NCBI GenBank assembly: GCA_021740915.1
Contig: JAIOYW010000019.1
Location: 1-64,000, forward strand
DNA from: Ignavibacteriales bacterium
GTDB taxonomy: Bacteria; Bacteroidota; Ignavibacteria; Ignavibacteriales; Melioribacteraceae
Length of the DNA: 64,000 bases
Direction: 5' to 3'
Position numbers and translations under genes: made by a program. Of this stretch, positions 18,605 to 27,379 are shown piece after piece. The notes under the pieces are model-generated. The model ran no database searches and was not told where the DNA came from. It was given only the letters and a program-made list of their open reading frames with translations. Position 1 is the first letter of the stretch. Every line of letters starts with the position of its first letter.

Positions 18605-19579
18605 ATGCATCTTCTTGTTACCGGCGGCGCCGGTTATATTGGTTCACATTTTGTAAAACTGGCACTATCCAGTGATCACATGATAACGGTAGCTGATAAT
18701 CTCAGCCGGGGACACCGGGAGGCTGTTATGCCTGAAGCCGAATTCGTCGAAGTTGATCTCTGTGATTTTAACAACTTAAAAAGAATAGTTAATGGAAAAA
18801 ATTTTGATGCGGTTATTCACTTCGCCGCGTTCGCGTACGTCGGGGAATCCGTTCAAAATCCGCTATTATATTATCAGAATAATGTAATCGGCACATTAAA
18901 TCTTATCAGAGCAGTCAATGAGACAGGAATAAAGAAATTTGTGTTCTCATCCACCTGCTCAGTTTACGGTAATACAGATATTTTTCCGATAACTGAAGAG
19001 TTGCCGGTTAACCCGATTAATCCATATGCTTCAGGAAAATTAATTATTGAAAATGTATTGAGGGATTGTGACCGTGCTTATGGATTAAAATCCGTCTGCC
19101 TTCGTTATTTCAATGCTGCCGGCGCCGATCCCGGGAGCGAGATCGGATCGAGTCATGATCCTGAAACAAGACTGTTGCCATTAATAATTCTCGCTGCTCT
19201 CGGAAAAATCAATGAAATTACTGTTTTTGGTGATGATTATAATACGCCGGATGGAACATGCATAAGGGATTATATTCATATCAATGACCTCGCTGATGCT
19301 CATCTGCGCGCTCTGAACTTTCTTAATTCTGAAAACCGTTCGGATTTTTTTAACCTGGGTACAGGAATAGGCATTTCAGTCTTGGATATGATTTCACGGG
19401 TTGAGAAGTTAACCGGATATAATGTTCCCTATAAAATTTCAGAGAGAAGAGAGGGTGACCCGGCAATTCTTGTGGCTGATTACACAAAAGCAAAAAACAA
19501 ACTCGGCTGGGAACCAAAATTTAGTTCTGAGGATATCATTTTGAGCGCATGGCGCTGGTATAATGAAAGGAAATATTAA
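18605..19579 (+). CDS. galE: UDP-glucose 4-epimerase
   Basis: This 324-residue cytoplasmic NAD-dependent epimerase interconverts UDP-glucose and UDP-galactose. Visible features are the Rossmann NAD motif GGAGYIGSH at residues 7-15, the catalytic SSTCSVYG serine/threonine segment and YASGK (Tyr and Lys of the YxxxK pair). NAAGADPGSEIG and FGDDYNTPDGTCIRDYIH are standard GalE blocks. The length is normal. The rfbC gene follows after 2 bases, so they form an operon for cell-envelope sugar precursors. Confidence 0.93.
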   Translation: MHLLVTGGAGYIGSHFVKLALSSDHMITVADNLSRGHREAVMPEAEFVEVDLCDFNNLKRIVNGKNFDAVIHFAAFAYVGESVQNPLLYYQNNVIGTLNLIRAVNETGIKKFVFSSTCSVYGNTDIFPITEELPVNPINPYASGKLIIENVLRDCDRAYGLKSVCLRYFNAAGADPGSEIGSSHDPETRLLPLIILAALGKINEITVFGDDYNTPDGTCIRDYIHINDLADAHLRALNFLNSENRSDFFNLGTGIGISVLDMISRVEKLTGYNVPYKISERREGDPAILVADYTKAKNKLGWEPKFSSEDIILSAWRWYNERKY

Positions 19580-19581
19580 GG

Positions 19582-20118
19582 ATGATTTACGAAAAAATTG
19601 AAATTTCTGGTATTGTTTTAATAAAACCTAAAGCTTTCCATGATGAGAGAGGCTCATTTCTTGAAATTTACAATGATAAAGAGTATTCGCCTATTATCGG
19701 AAATTACGATTTCAAACAGGACAATATTTCGTATTCAGTAAAAAATACTATTCGTGGTTTACATTTTCAGATTGGTGAATCTGCTCAGGCAAAATTATGT
19801 CAGGTTCTTGAAGGCAGAGTTCTGGATGTAGCTGTGGATATCAGTAAGGATTCTCCGACTTTTGGCAGGTATTTCAGCGTTGAATTATCAGGCGAAAATA
19901 ATTATCAGGTCTTTATACCCGCAGGTTTTGCACACGGGTTTTCGGTGCTATCCCAAAGAGCAATTTTCCTCTATAAATGTTCAGCCCTTTATAATAAAGA
20001 TAGTGAAAGAAGTATCAGATTCGATGACCCTGATCTGAATATTGACTGGAAAATCACTGATCCGGTAATTTCCCCAAAGGACCTGGAAGCACCTCTGCTA
20101 AGAGACCTGATTCTTTAA
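19582..20118 (+). CDS. rfbC: dTDP-4-dehydrorhamnose 3,5-epimerase
   Basis: This 178-residue cupin epimerase catalyses the third step of dTDP-L-rhamnose synthesis. Landmarks are FHDERGSFLEIY, the catalytic histidine in RGLHFQ, GRVLDVAVDISKDSPTFG and FIPAGFAHGFSVLS. It starts 2 bases after galE. The final reductase (rfbD) is encoded 1.4 kb downstream on the same strand, with bshA in opposite orientation between them. RmlA and RmlB are not in the window. Confidence 0.93.
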   Translation: MIYEKIEISGIVLIKPKAFHDERGSFLEIYNDKEYSPIIGNYDFKQDNISYSVKNTIRGLHFQIGESAQAKLCQVLEGRVLDVAVDISKDSPTFGRYFSVELSGENNYQVFIPAGFAHGFSVLSQRAIFLYKCSALYNKDSERSIRFDDPDLNIDWKITDPVISPKDLEAPLLRDLIL

Positions 20119-20123
20119 TCTAC

Positions 20124-21260
20124 TCAGCCTTTACCTGCGATCACCTTTTCATAGTATTGTTCGTAGCGAGGTATGATAATATCTTTATCGAAATTCTCAA
20201 GCACTCTCTTTCGGCTGTTGATTGCAAACTTGTCATACTTTTTTTCGTTCTGAAGCAGTGATACTGCATATTTTGCCATTCTGTCAACATCACCTATCTC
20301 AGCAATATATCCGACTTCATTATGAACCACAAGTTCAGGAAGTCCACCCACACTTGTTGAAATAGTAGGAATCCCGCAAGCCATCGCTTCCAGGGCTGAG
20401 AGTCCGAAACTTTCAGATTGGGATGGCATCAGGAACAAATCCGATATGTTAAGAATTTCCATTATCGCGTCTTGTTTCCCCAGAAATTTTACATCATTAT
20501 AAAGCCCAAGATCCCGGGCAAGTCTTTCACATTCAGATCGGTCAGGTCCATCCCCTATCAGTAACAGTTTGGCAGGTATCTCTTTCTTAACTTTTTCCAG
20601 TACCCGGATCGTATCAGGCACACGTTTTACAGGTCTAAAATTCGACATATGAACAAGTATTTTTTCACCATTAGGGGCGATGTGGTTTTTTAATTCAAGA
20701 TTTTTCGAAGGTGCAAAAAGGTCAGTATCCACAAAGTTTGTAATTACTTCGATATCCTTATCAATCTGATAGTTTGTTAGGGTTTTTTCTTTAAGAAAGC
20801 GGGAAACAGCAGTAACACCATCGCTCTTCTCTATTGTAAATTTTACAAGCGGCAGGAAGGATGGTTCTAAACCAACAAGAGTGATGTCAGTGCCGTGCAG
20901 GGTTGTAATGAGCTTTATATCCTTCCCTGATGCCTGTAATATCTGCTTTGCAAGATAACCGCTTACTGCATGTGGAATGGCATAGTGAACATGCAGCAGA
21001 TCAAGTTTTTCAAATTCTATAACCTCCACCATTTTACTGGCGAGTGATAGTGAATATAATTGATATTCAAAAAGTGGGTAACTGCTGATCTCCACCTCGT
21101 GAAAAAATATATTTTCGATAAATTGTGTGGTGAGTCTCTGCGGCATAGCATAACTGATAAAATGCACTGAGTGCCCCCGCTCAGCAAGCCCTTTGCCAAG
21201 TTCGGTAGCAACTACACCGCTTCCGCCGTAAGTGGGATAACATGTTATTCCTATATTCAT
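20124..21260 (-). CDS. bshA: N-acetyl-alpha-D-glucosaminyl L-malate synthase BshA
   Basis: This 378-residue GT4 glycosyltransferase joins GlcNAc from UDP-GlcNAc to L-malate, the first step of bacillithiol synthesis. The N-terminus NIGITCYPTYGGSGVVATELG, the segment HVHYAIPHA and the GT4 block SQSESFGLSALEAMACG are typical of BshA. The downstream bsh genes are not in the window. Chlorobi-related bacteria make bacillithiol or its N-methyl form, which fits the lineage. The gene ends 5 bases from the convergent rfbC stop. Confidence 0.88.
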   Translation of the reverse strand: MNIGITCYPTYGGSGVVATELGKGLAERGHSVHFISYAMPQRLTTQFIENIFFHEVEISSYPLFEYQLYSLSLASKMVEVIEFEKLDLLHVHYAIPHAVSGYLAKQILQASGKDIKLITTLHGTDITLVGLEPSFLPLVKFTIEKSDGVTAVSRFLKEKTLTNYQIDKDIEVITNFVDTDLFAPSKNLELKNHIAPNGEKILVHMSNFRPVKRVPDTIRVLEKVKKEIPAKLLLIGDGPDRSECERLARDLGLYNDVKFLGKQDAIMEILNISDLFLMPSQSESFGLSALEAMACGIPTISTSVGGLPELVVHNEVGYIAEIGDVDRMAKYAVSLLQNEKKYDKFAINSRKRVLENFDKDIIIPRYEQYYEKVIAGKG

Positions 21261-21410
21261 CAGGTACTCACCTTATTATTTATATTTCAGTTCTAAAATT
21301 AGATATTTATTGTTAAACACTATCCTGATGCCCAAAGGTTCAGTATTGAGGAAAAATGAGAACACGAGATACAGGCTGCAAAAAGCAGAATGTTTTTTGC
21401 TTTTGATGTT

Positions 21411-21428
21411 TTGTTAATATTTTAACAA
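21411..21428. promoter_or_regulatory. 18-bp perfect palindrome TTGTTAATATTTTAACAA in the bshA-rfbD divergent spacer
   Basis: Seven-base arms (TTGTTAA/TTAACAA) flank a 4-base centre. It lies 77 bases before the rfbD start and 151 bases from the bshA start. The symmetry suggests an operator for a dimeric regulator, though the sequence is AT-rich and could be chance. Confidence 0.35.
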
Positions 21429-21504
21429 GTTGTGTATATTCAGTTATGGTTATTAGTTGGAGTTCAGGCAGTAACTGGATGAAGGATGGAAAGTATAAAT
21501 TTAT

Positions 21505-22419
21505 ATGAGTGCTGTGAAAATTAAGAAACGAGTTTTGATTGTAGGTTCCAATGGTCAGCTTGGGGGTAATCTTGCCAGGTATTATTCGAACAAGGTTGAT
21601 CAGTATGAAGTGATGTGTTCTTCAGTTGAGGAAAGATCACTGATTGATAATGTGCCATACAAACAAGTTGATATTAAAGAAAAAAATTCTGTAAAGGATC
21701 TGTTTTATAGTTTTTACCCAGACGTGGTTTTAAACACAGCCGCTTTTACAAATGTTGATGCAGCGGAATCTAACCGCAATGCTGCGTGGGATTTGAACGT
21801 GAAGGCAGTTGAAAACCTGATAAAATATTGTGGGCCGGTTTCAGCCCGACTTATTCACTTTTCAACTGATTATGTTTTTGATGGTAAAAACGGACCTTAT
21901 TCCGAAGATGACAGACCATCCCCGATTAATTATTATGGCAGAACAAAGCTCGCAAGTGAAAATCTGCTTTTTTCCTCCGATATTAAATATACATTGATCA
22001 GAACCAATATATTGTATGGAAACACCGGAAGCGGGAAAGTTGATTTTGTGACATGGGTCGTCAAACAAATTCGAGCTGGCAACAAAATAAATATTGTTGA
22101 TGACCAGATCGGTAATCCAACTTATGTGAAAGAGCTTGTTTCTGCACTTGCTGATATTGTTGAGAGGGACATTGATGGAATATATCATATCGCCGGGGCT
22201 GAATGGCTCTCACGTTATGATTTCACTTTACGGATTGCCAGATATTTCAATCTTCCTGAGATTTCCATCCTCAGAATTAAGACTCCCTCCCTGAAACAGG
22301 CAGCAGAAAGACCTCTGGTGGCAGGTCTTAAAATCGAAAAAGCGATGACAGAGCTTTCTTATTCACCACAAAAATTTGAGATATCATTTTCGAAAATTGC
22401 AGCAGAGGAAAATCTTTGA
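21505..22419 (+). CDS. rfbD: dTDP-4-dehydrorhamnose reductase
   Basis: This 304-residue short-chain reductase performs the last step of dTDP-L-rhamnose synthesis. It shows the NAD(P) motif GSNGQLGGNLA (residues 14-24), NTAAFTNVDAAE, the catalytic FSTDYVFDG with YYGRTKLASE (YxxxK), and the GIYHIAGAEWLSRYDF block. GGAAAG precedes the ATG. Its stop overlaps the TTG start of the amylase gene, so the downstream genes should be translated with it. Confidence 0.92.
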   Translation: MSAVKIKKRVLIVGSNGQLGGNLARYYSNKVDQYEVMCSSVEERSLIDNVPYKQVDIKEKNSVKDLFYSFYPDVVLNTAAFTNVDAAESNRNAAWDLNVKAVENLIKYCGPVSARLIHFSTDYVFDGKNGPYSEDDRPSPINYYGRTKLASENLLFSSDIKYTLIRTNILYGNTGSGKVDFVTWVVKQIRAGNKINIVDDQIGNPTYVKELVSALADIVERDIDGIYHIAGAEWLSRYDFTLRIARYFNLPEISILRIKTPSLKQAAERPLVAGLKIEKAMTELSYSPQKFEISFSKIAAEENL

Positions 22420-24188
22420 AAAAATTATTATTTATTTTTTTCGCACTTTATTCAATAATTACAGCACAAAGTTCTTACCCCGACTGGGCGAAAGGAATCG
22501 TATGGTATCAAATATTTCCTGAGCGGTTCTCGAACGGAAATGTAATGAATGACCCTGAAGCTGAAAAAGTATTCAATGGCAGATCAGCACCAGCCGGGTA
22601 TGTGATCAAAGACTGGGGCTCTGACTGGTTTTCTCCTGAGCACTGGAAAAATGATATAAAGCCCGATTTTACTCACAGACGATATGGGGGCGATCTTCAG
22701 GGCATTATTTCGCGGCTCGATTATATCAAGGAACTTGGTGTCGGCGGCATTTACCTGAATCCGGTATTCGAGGCTGTATCACATCATAAATATGACGGTT
22801 CAAGTTTCCATCATATCGATGTTAATTTTGGGGCGGATCCTACAGGTGACAAAAAAATAATGAATGCAGAAAAACCCTTGAATCCTGAAACCTGGAAGTT
22901 TACTACTGCGGACAGTCTTTTTCTCAAATTGCTGGACGAAGCACATAAAAGAGATATCCGTGTAATTATCGATGGTGTTTTTAATCATTGCGGCAGAGAT
23001 TTCTGGGCTTTTAATGATCTGATTTCGAAAGGCGAAAACTCGGAATTTAAGGATTGGTTTATGGTGAAAAAATTTGATGATCCTTCGACACCTGAAAACG
23101 AATTTAAGTACAAAGGCTGGTGGAATATAGCTTCGTTACCTGAATTTAACCGGAATGATTCAACCCTGGCGCCCGGACCAAAGGATTATATCATTAACTC
23201 AACTATAAAATGGATGGATCCAAATGGTGATGGCGACCCTTCCGATGGAATTGATGGCTGGCGGCTTGATGTAGCTGCTGATGTTCCAGCCGGTTTTTGG
23301 AAAGAATGGAGCGCCCGTGTGAAAAGAATAAATCCTCAGGCGATTATAGTTGGTGAATTATGGGAAACTCACCCAGAACTTATTGGACCCGATAAACCTT
23401 TCCATTCTCAGATGAATTATTCTTTCGCCTATGCAGTGAACGAATTTTTTATATGGGAAAAGAAGAAACTCAGTAATGCGGGCTTTAGGGAAAAATTGGA
23501 AAAATTTATTAAGATCTACGATAAGAATACACTATTAGTGCTTCAGAATCTTGTTGACAGCCATGATACGGAACGCCTCGCCTCGATGCTGATGAACCCC
23601 GACAGGGATTACGACCGAGATGGCTCCTCCGGCAATGATAATTATTATGCCGGAATACCATCGGTATCTGCACGGGAACAACAATTATTAATAGCAGCTT
23701 TTCAGATTTGTTTCCCAGGAAGCCCGATGATTTATTACGGAGATGAGGCGGGAATGTGGGGTGCGGATGATCCTCATTGCCGAAAACCAATGCTTTGGAA
23801 AGATATAGTCTTTGACAATGAAGTGATTTCTCCTGAATCCGGTTTCAAATCTGGCTTTGGATCATATCCGGTTAAATTTGATGAAAACCTGTTTGAGTCC
23901 TATAAAAAACTGATAGCTTTGAGAGTCCGGTATAAAGCACTTCAAACCGGAGATTACAGACTGATTGAAAACCTGCCTGAGGGATATTTTGCAATTGAAA
24001 GATCTCTGGGTGATGAGAAAATTTTAGCTGTATTTAATTCGACAAGGTATTACCCGGAGTTTAGTATTATCGCCCCTGACCAGGAGAAAAAGTATTATGA
24101 TCTTTGGGACGAGAGTTCTCCGCCTGTTATGGGAGAAATCGGATTACCTGACAAACTTTCATTTAAAATATTCAGAGTTGCTGATTGA
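22416..24188 (+). CDS. GH13 alpha-amylase family enzyme, exported
   Basis: This 590-residue glycosidase is close to neopullulanase/cyclomaltodextrinase-type GH13 enzymes, which cut alpha-1,4 glucans. The signal peptide MKKLLFIFFALYSIITAQ is followed by the four conserved regions: DGVFNH (186-191), GWRLDVAADV with nucleophile Asp285, GELWE with acid/base Glu314, and LVDSHD with Asp384. It starts with TTG inside the rfbD stop (TTGA overlap). It has no T9SS tail, so a periplasmic place is likely. The same type of overlap links it to the HAD gene. Confidence 0.88.
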   Translation: MKKLLFIFFALYSIITAQSSYPDWAKGIVWYQIFPERFSNGNVMNDPEAEKVFNGRSAPAGYVIKDWGSDWFSPEHWKNDIKPDFTHRRYGGDLQGIISRLDYIKELGVGGIYLNPVFEAVSHHKYDGSSFHHIDVNFGADPTGDKKIMNAEKPLNPETWKFTTADSLFLKLLDEAHKRDIRVIIDGVFNHCGRDFWAFNDLISKGENSEFKDWFMVKKFDDPSTPENEFKYKGWWNIASLPEFNRNDSTLAPGPKDYIINSTIKWMDPNGDGDPSDGIDGWRLDVAADVPAGFWKEWSARVKRINPQAIIVGELWETHPELIGPDKPFHSQMNYSFAYAVNEFFIWEKKKLSNAGFREKLEKFIKIYDKNTLLVLQNLVDSHDTERLASMLMNPDRDYDRDGSSGNDNYYAGIPSVSAREQQLLIAAFQICFPGSPMIYYGDEAGMWGADDPHCRKPMLWKDIVFDNEVISPESGFKSGFGSYPVKFDENLFESYKKLIALRVRYKALQTGDYRLIENLPEGYFAIERSLGDEKILAVFNSTRYYPEFSIIAPDQEKKYYDLWDESSPPVMGEIGLPDKLSFKIFRVAD

Positions 24189-24973
24189 GAGACCTCCTGA
24201 GCTACAAAGCATATATTTTTGACCTTGACGGCACTCTTTACCGCGGCGACAAAATTATCGAAGGCGCTGCTGAGACTATCAATAAATTGAGAGGACTCCG
24301 CAAACAACTCCTTTTTATTTCGAATAAAACGACAGGAAGCAAGTCAGATTATATTCATTTCCTTAACAAACATGGGTGTGGAATTACTCCGGGTGAAATG
24401 ATTTTGTCCTCTGATGTTCTGATTAACTATTTGTCCGCTTATCATCCTTTTGCAAAGGTTTTTGCAATCGGTGAGAAAAAGTTTTCAGATCTTCTAATAA
24501 ATTCCGGATTTATTTTTACTACAAAAACAGATGAGATCGAAATCGTTATTGTCACCCTTGATCGCTATATTAATTTCAAAAAAATTGAAACGGCAGCAAG
24601 GGCAATTGAAAAAGGCGCTGTGTTCTTCGCGGCAAATATTGACAATACATGCCCTGTAGATAGCGGCGAAATAATTGATGCAGGATCAGTTATTTCAGCT
24701 CTGGAAAAAAGAACCGGTAAAAAATTAGTAAGGCATTTCGGGAAACCTTCAACTCATATGATTGAATTTATTAAGGGAAGTCTTGAATGCGAGTTATCAG
24801 AAACACTTGTTACAGGGGACAGAATCGATACTGATATTGCAATGGCTAATGTAATGGGTGCAGATTCAGCGCTCGTTTCTACTGGAGTAATGAATTTTAA
24901 TCACACAACCTTCAAACCAACGTATTCCCTGAACTCAGTTGCTGAAATAATTTCAAATATCAATAAGGCATAA
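24185..24973 (+). CDS. HAD-superfamily (class IIA, NagD-like) phosphatase
   Basis: This 262-residue enzyme shows HAD motif I FDLDGTLYRG (Asp13, Asp15), motif II LLFISNKTTG, a lysine in FGKPST and motif III/IV LVTGDRIDTDIAMA. The cap position after motif II is that of NagD/4-nitrophenylphosphatase-like enzymes that hydrolyse small phosphoesters. It starts with TTG overlapping the amylase stop. Its 3' end overlaps the convergent EamA gene by 14 bases. The substrate is unknown. Confidence 0.82.
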   Translation: MRDLLSYKAYIFDLDGTLYRGDKIIEGAAETINKLRGLRKQLLFISNKTTGSKSDYIHFLNKHGCGITPGEMILSSDVLINYLSAYHPFAKVFAIGEKKFSDLLINSGFIFTTKTDEIEIVIVTLDRYINFKKIETAARAIEKGAVFFAANIDNTCPVDSGEIIDAGSVISALEKRTGKKLVRHFGKPSTHMIEFIKGSLECELSETLVTGDRIDTDIAMANVMGADSALVSTGVMNFNHTTFKPTYSLNSVAEIISNINKA

Positions 24974-25856
24974 AAAGGACAGCGATTCCAACGACAGAAA
25001 TAATTGTTCCCGCAATTGCTTTCCAGCTTAGATCCTCACGAAAGTGATATTTCGCAATCGGCAGCATCATAACCGGTACGGTTGACATTAATGTGGATGC
25101 AATTCCGACATAAGTATATACAATGGAAACCATACTCAGCGTAATCCCGAGATATGGTCCTAAAATGGCAGCCCACACAATAAGATTTAACACCTTTTTA
25201 TCCCGTAGAGCATTAAATGGCGAATGAACCTTTCCCCTGAACCGGTTGAGCAGATATAAAATTATTGTTGCACTGAACAACCTAATAAACGAGGCACTGA
25301 ATTCATTCAGAGGACCGCTGTTAAATGCTTCTTTCGCAAAGATCAGACCAACAGCCTGACCTAAAGCAGCTAACACCCCGTAAGAAATTCCTTTGAAGGA
25401 TATTTTTATATTCTTCGATTTGTCACGGTCAAAAATCACAAAACTAATTCCGGCAAGTGTTATAGCCATTCCGGTTATTTGGATAAGAGAAAGGATTTCT
25501 TTAAAAAAGATAAAAGCAAGAAGAGCGGAAATGGGAGGAGCAAGCGACATAAGCAGCATTCCAAGCCGCGGCCCGATTTCTTTATAAGCCATAAATAAAT
25601 AGGTATCGCCAAGCACAAGACCGGCTATTCCGCTTAGAATCAAAAGATAATACTGATATCCGGCGAGATTGAGTGAAACGCCAAAAATGAGAATAGTAAT
25701 AAGCAAAAAGACCGAAGCTACAAACATCCTCAGAATATTCACACGGACAGCACCGAGAATATTTGTAGCAGCGGTCAGAACAATAGAATTCAATGACCAG
25801 AACAAAGCCGCCGATAAAGCGGCAATTTCACCAAGCAATACCACACTAATTACCAA
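24960..25856 (-). CDS. EamA/DMT-family transporter
   Basis: This 298-residue membrane protein has about ten hydrophobic helices in two repeats of five, the fold of drug/metabolite exporters (EamA). Examples are LSAALFWSLNSIVL near the start and GVLAALGQAVGLIFA in the second half. The start is uncertain: a TTG at 25856 or a GTG at 25844. Neither has a visible ribosome binding site, and both lie inside a 7-bp repeat tract. The cargo is unknown. Confidence 0.82.
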   Translation of the reverse strand: MVISVVLLGEIAALSAALFWSLNSIVLTAATNILGAVRVNILRMFVASVFLLITILIFGVSLNLAGYQYYLLILSGIAGLVLGDTYLFMAYKEIGPRLGMLLMSLAPPISALLAFIFFKEILSLIQITGMAITLAGISFVIFDRDKSKNIKISFKGISYGVLAALGQAVGLIFAKEAFNSGPLNEFSASFIRLFSATIILYLLNRFRGKVHSPFNALRDKKVLNLIVWAAILGPYLGITLSMVSIVYTYVGIASTLMSTVPVMMLPIAKYHFREDLSWKAIAGTIISVVGIAVLFMPY

Positions 25857-25881
25857 TTACTAATTACAAATTGCGAATTAC
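25847..25881. repeat. Five imperfect 7-bp repeats (AATTRCN)
   Basis: Five heptads of the form nAATTAC or nAATTGC run from 25847 to 25881, from inside the EamA start region to just past the stop of the four-helix-bundle gene. Confidence 0.75.
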
Positions 25882-25884
25882 AAT

Positions 25885-26238
25885 TTAGCTCTTATTTTCC
25901 GAAGATTTGATAATTGAAGTCAATATTTTAAGAATTTCTACGGCATCTGAGTTAATGGACTCAAAGTGTTCATTCTCTATAATATTGGTTTCTTTCATGA
26001 GTTCAAGCCAGTACAACGTCTCATTTATTTCCTTCCGGGCTATTGCCAGTTTGTGATTGAAATCTGCACTAGACTCAGCATGCTCGGCTTCTCTTATAAG
26101 TGCGCCAGTAGCTGTCCCACACCTAAGCAATTGCTTCGAAAGCACAAATTCTTTTTTGCTTTCAGAAAGATATTTGCAGAGATTCACAATTCTAACAGCA
26201 AATTTGAAGCTTTTCTCTTTGATAATATTTTGCTTCAA
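25885..26238 (-). CDS. Four-helix-bundle protein (S23/IVP-like family)
   Basis: This 117-residue all-helical protein matches the four helix bundle/23S rRNA intervening-sequence family: KSFKFAVRIVNLC, LSKQLLRCGTATGALIREAE, FNHKLAIARKEINETLYWLELM and a last helix with ILTSIIKSS. Members occur in rRNA insertions, and a related fold (Avd) serves diversity-generating retroelements; their function elsewhere is unclear. No reverse transcriptase is nearby. The gene is framed on both sides by 7-bp repeats, which suggests insertion as a cassette. Confidence 0.85.
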   Translation of the reverse strand: MKQNIIKEKSFKFAVRIVNLCKYLSESKKEFVLSKQLLRCGTATGALIREAEHAESSADFNHKLAIARKEINETLYWLELMKETNIIENEHFESINSDAVEILKILTSIIKSSENKS

Positions 26239-26313
26239 TCAAAACACCTTTTAGCCAAAAATGAAAAACGAAAAACTGTGAAATTATGTAAATTTAAAGA
26301 TTAAATAAATTTA

Positions 26314-26432
26314 TTAGCAATTAGCAATTAGCAATTAGCAATTAGCAATTAGCAATTAGCAATTAGCAATTAGCAATTAGCAATTAGCAATTAGCAATTA
26401 GCAATTAGCAATTAGCAATTAGCAATTAGCAA
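26314..26432. repeat. Perfect 17-copy 7-bp microsatellite (TTAGCAA)
   Basis: Exactly 119 bases are made of 17 perfect TTAGCAA units. The tract ends at the base before the peroxiredoxin stop codon and so occupies its 3' untranslated region. On the minus strand the unit reads TTGCTAA and carries a stop in every frame over three units. Perfect heptamer arrays like this are expected to change length by slippage. Confidence 0.98.
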
Positions 26433-27149
26433 TTATTTTTTCAATATTTTTTCCATTACTGCTTCTTTGGAGATTGGTTTGGTACAGAAGAACCAGTCAT
26501 AGCATTTCATATCTTCTTTACCTTCCATACGGTCTTTGGCAGTTCCGCAAGAACCAGCAGGTGGAACGATGACATCATCACCCGGGCGCCAATCCGCAGG
26601 GGTGGCAATTGAGAATTCATCGGCGGTCTGGAGAGCAATGACAACCCTGAGCAATTCATCGAAGTTTCTACCCAGACTAAGAGGATAATAGATAATGGTG
26701 CGGATAATACCCTTCGGATCGATAACGAATACTGCACGCACTGCTTTGGTTGAACTTTCACCCGGCTGAATCATGCCGTATTTGGTTGCTACTTCCATAG
26801 TAATATCTTCGATCAAAGGGAAAGTTACTTCAACATTTTTCATGCCTTTGTATTCGATTTTTTCTTTGATAGTTCTCAACCATGCAATGTGACTGTATAA
26901 ACCGTCAACTGAAAGTCCGACTAATTTGCAATTATATTTTGCAAATTGATCTTCCATTGAAGCAAAAGTCATAAATTCCGATGTACATACCGGGGTAAAA
27001 TCAGCCGGGTGGCTGAACAATATAACCCAGTTCCCGGAATACTGCTGCGGAAAATTGATTTCGCCCTGAGTTGTTACAGCTTTGAATGCTGGTGCTTTCT
27101 CGCCAATTCTCGGCATTGAGACTGCTTTAATTTCCTGAATGTTTTCCAT
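26433..27149 (-). CDS. Peroxiredoxin (AhpC/TSA, Prx6-like)
   Basis: This 238-residue thiol peroxidase reduces peroxides in the cytoplasm. The peroxidatic cysteine is Cys55 in HPADFTPVCTSE. Near the C-terminus are Cys216 and Cys222 in KCYDWFFC, an arrangement known from archaeal-type Prx6 enzymes in which a C-terminal cysteine resolves the disulfide. The length is typical. GGAGAAATAAT precedes the ATG. No peroxide-sensor site was recognised upstream. Confidence 0.92.
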   Translation of the reverse strand: MENIQEIKAVSMPRIGEKAPAFKAVTTQGEINFPQQYSGNWVILFSHPADFTPVCTSEFMTFASMEDQFAKYNCKLVGLSVDGLYSHIAWLRTIKEKIEYKGMKNVEVTFPLIEDITMEVATKYGMIQPGESSTKAVRAVFVIDPKGIIRTIIYYPLSLGRNFDELLRVVIALQTADEFSIATPADWRPGDDVIVPPAGSCGTAKDRMEGKEDMKCYDWFFCTKPISKEAVMEKILKK

Positions 27150-27379
27150 ATTATTTCTCCATATTGTTAAGTAAATTTAGTGAAGTGAAGTATTTATTTT
27201 GAAGCGCATAAAGTTAATATTGACTGACTTTTGTCTATCTGTTAATCTGAATTACAGAAAGCCGTTAATATAAATTATTGATGCTCACTTCTCAAAGAAT
27301 TATGTGTAGAATATATTGGATGAAAAAAAACAATTTCAGATTCACTTAAGCATTATATAAGCTGAAATAAATGTTTAAT

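Noticed and set aside
25885-26238. Diversity-generating retroelement, because the four-helix-bundle protein resembles Avd
   Set aside because: No reverse transcriptase, template repeat or variable repeat is present nearby.
26314-26432. CRISPR array
   Set aside because: The unit is 7 bases with no spacers and there are no cas genes, so it is a microsatellite.
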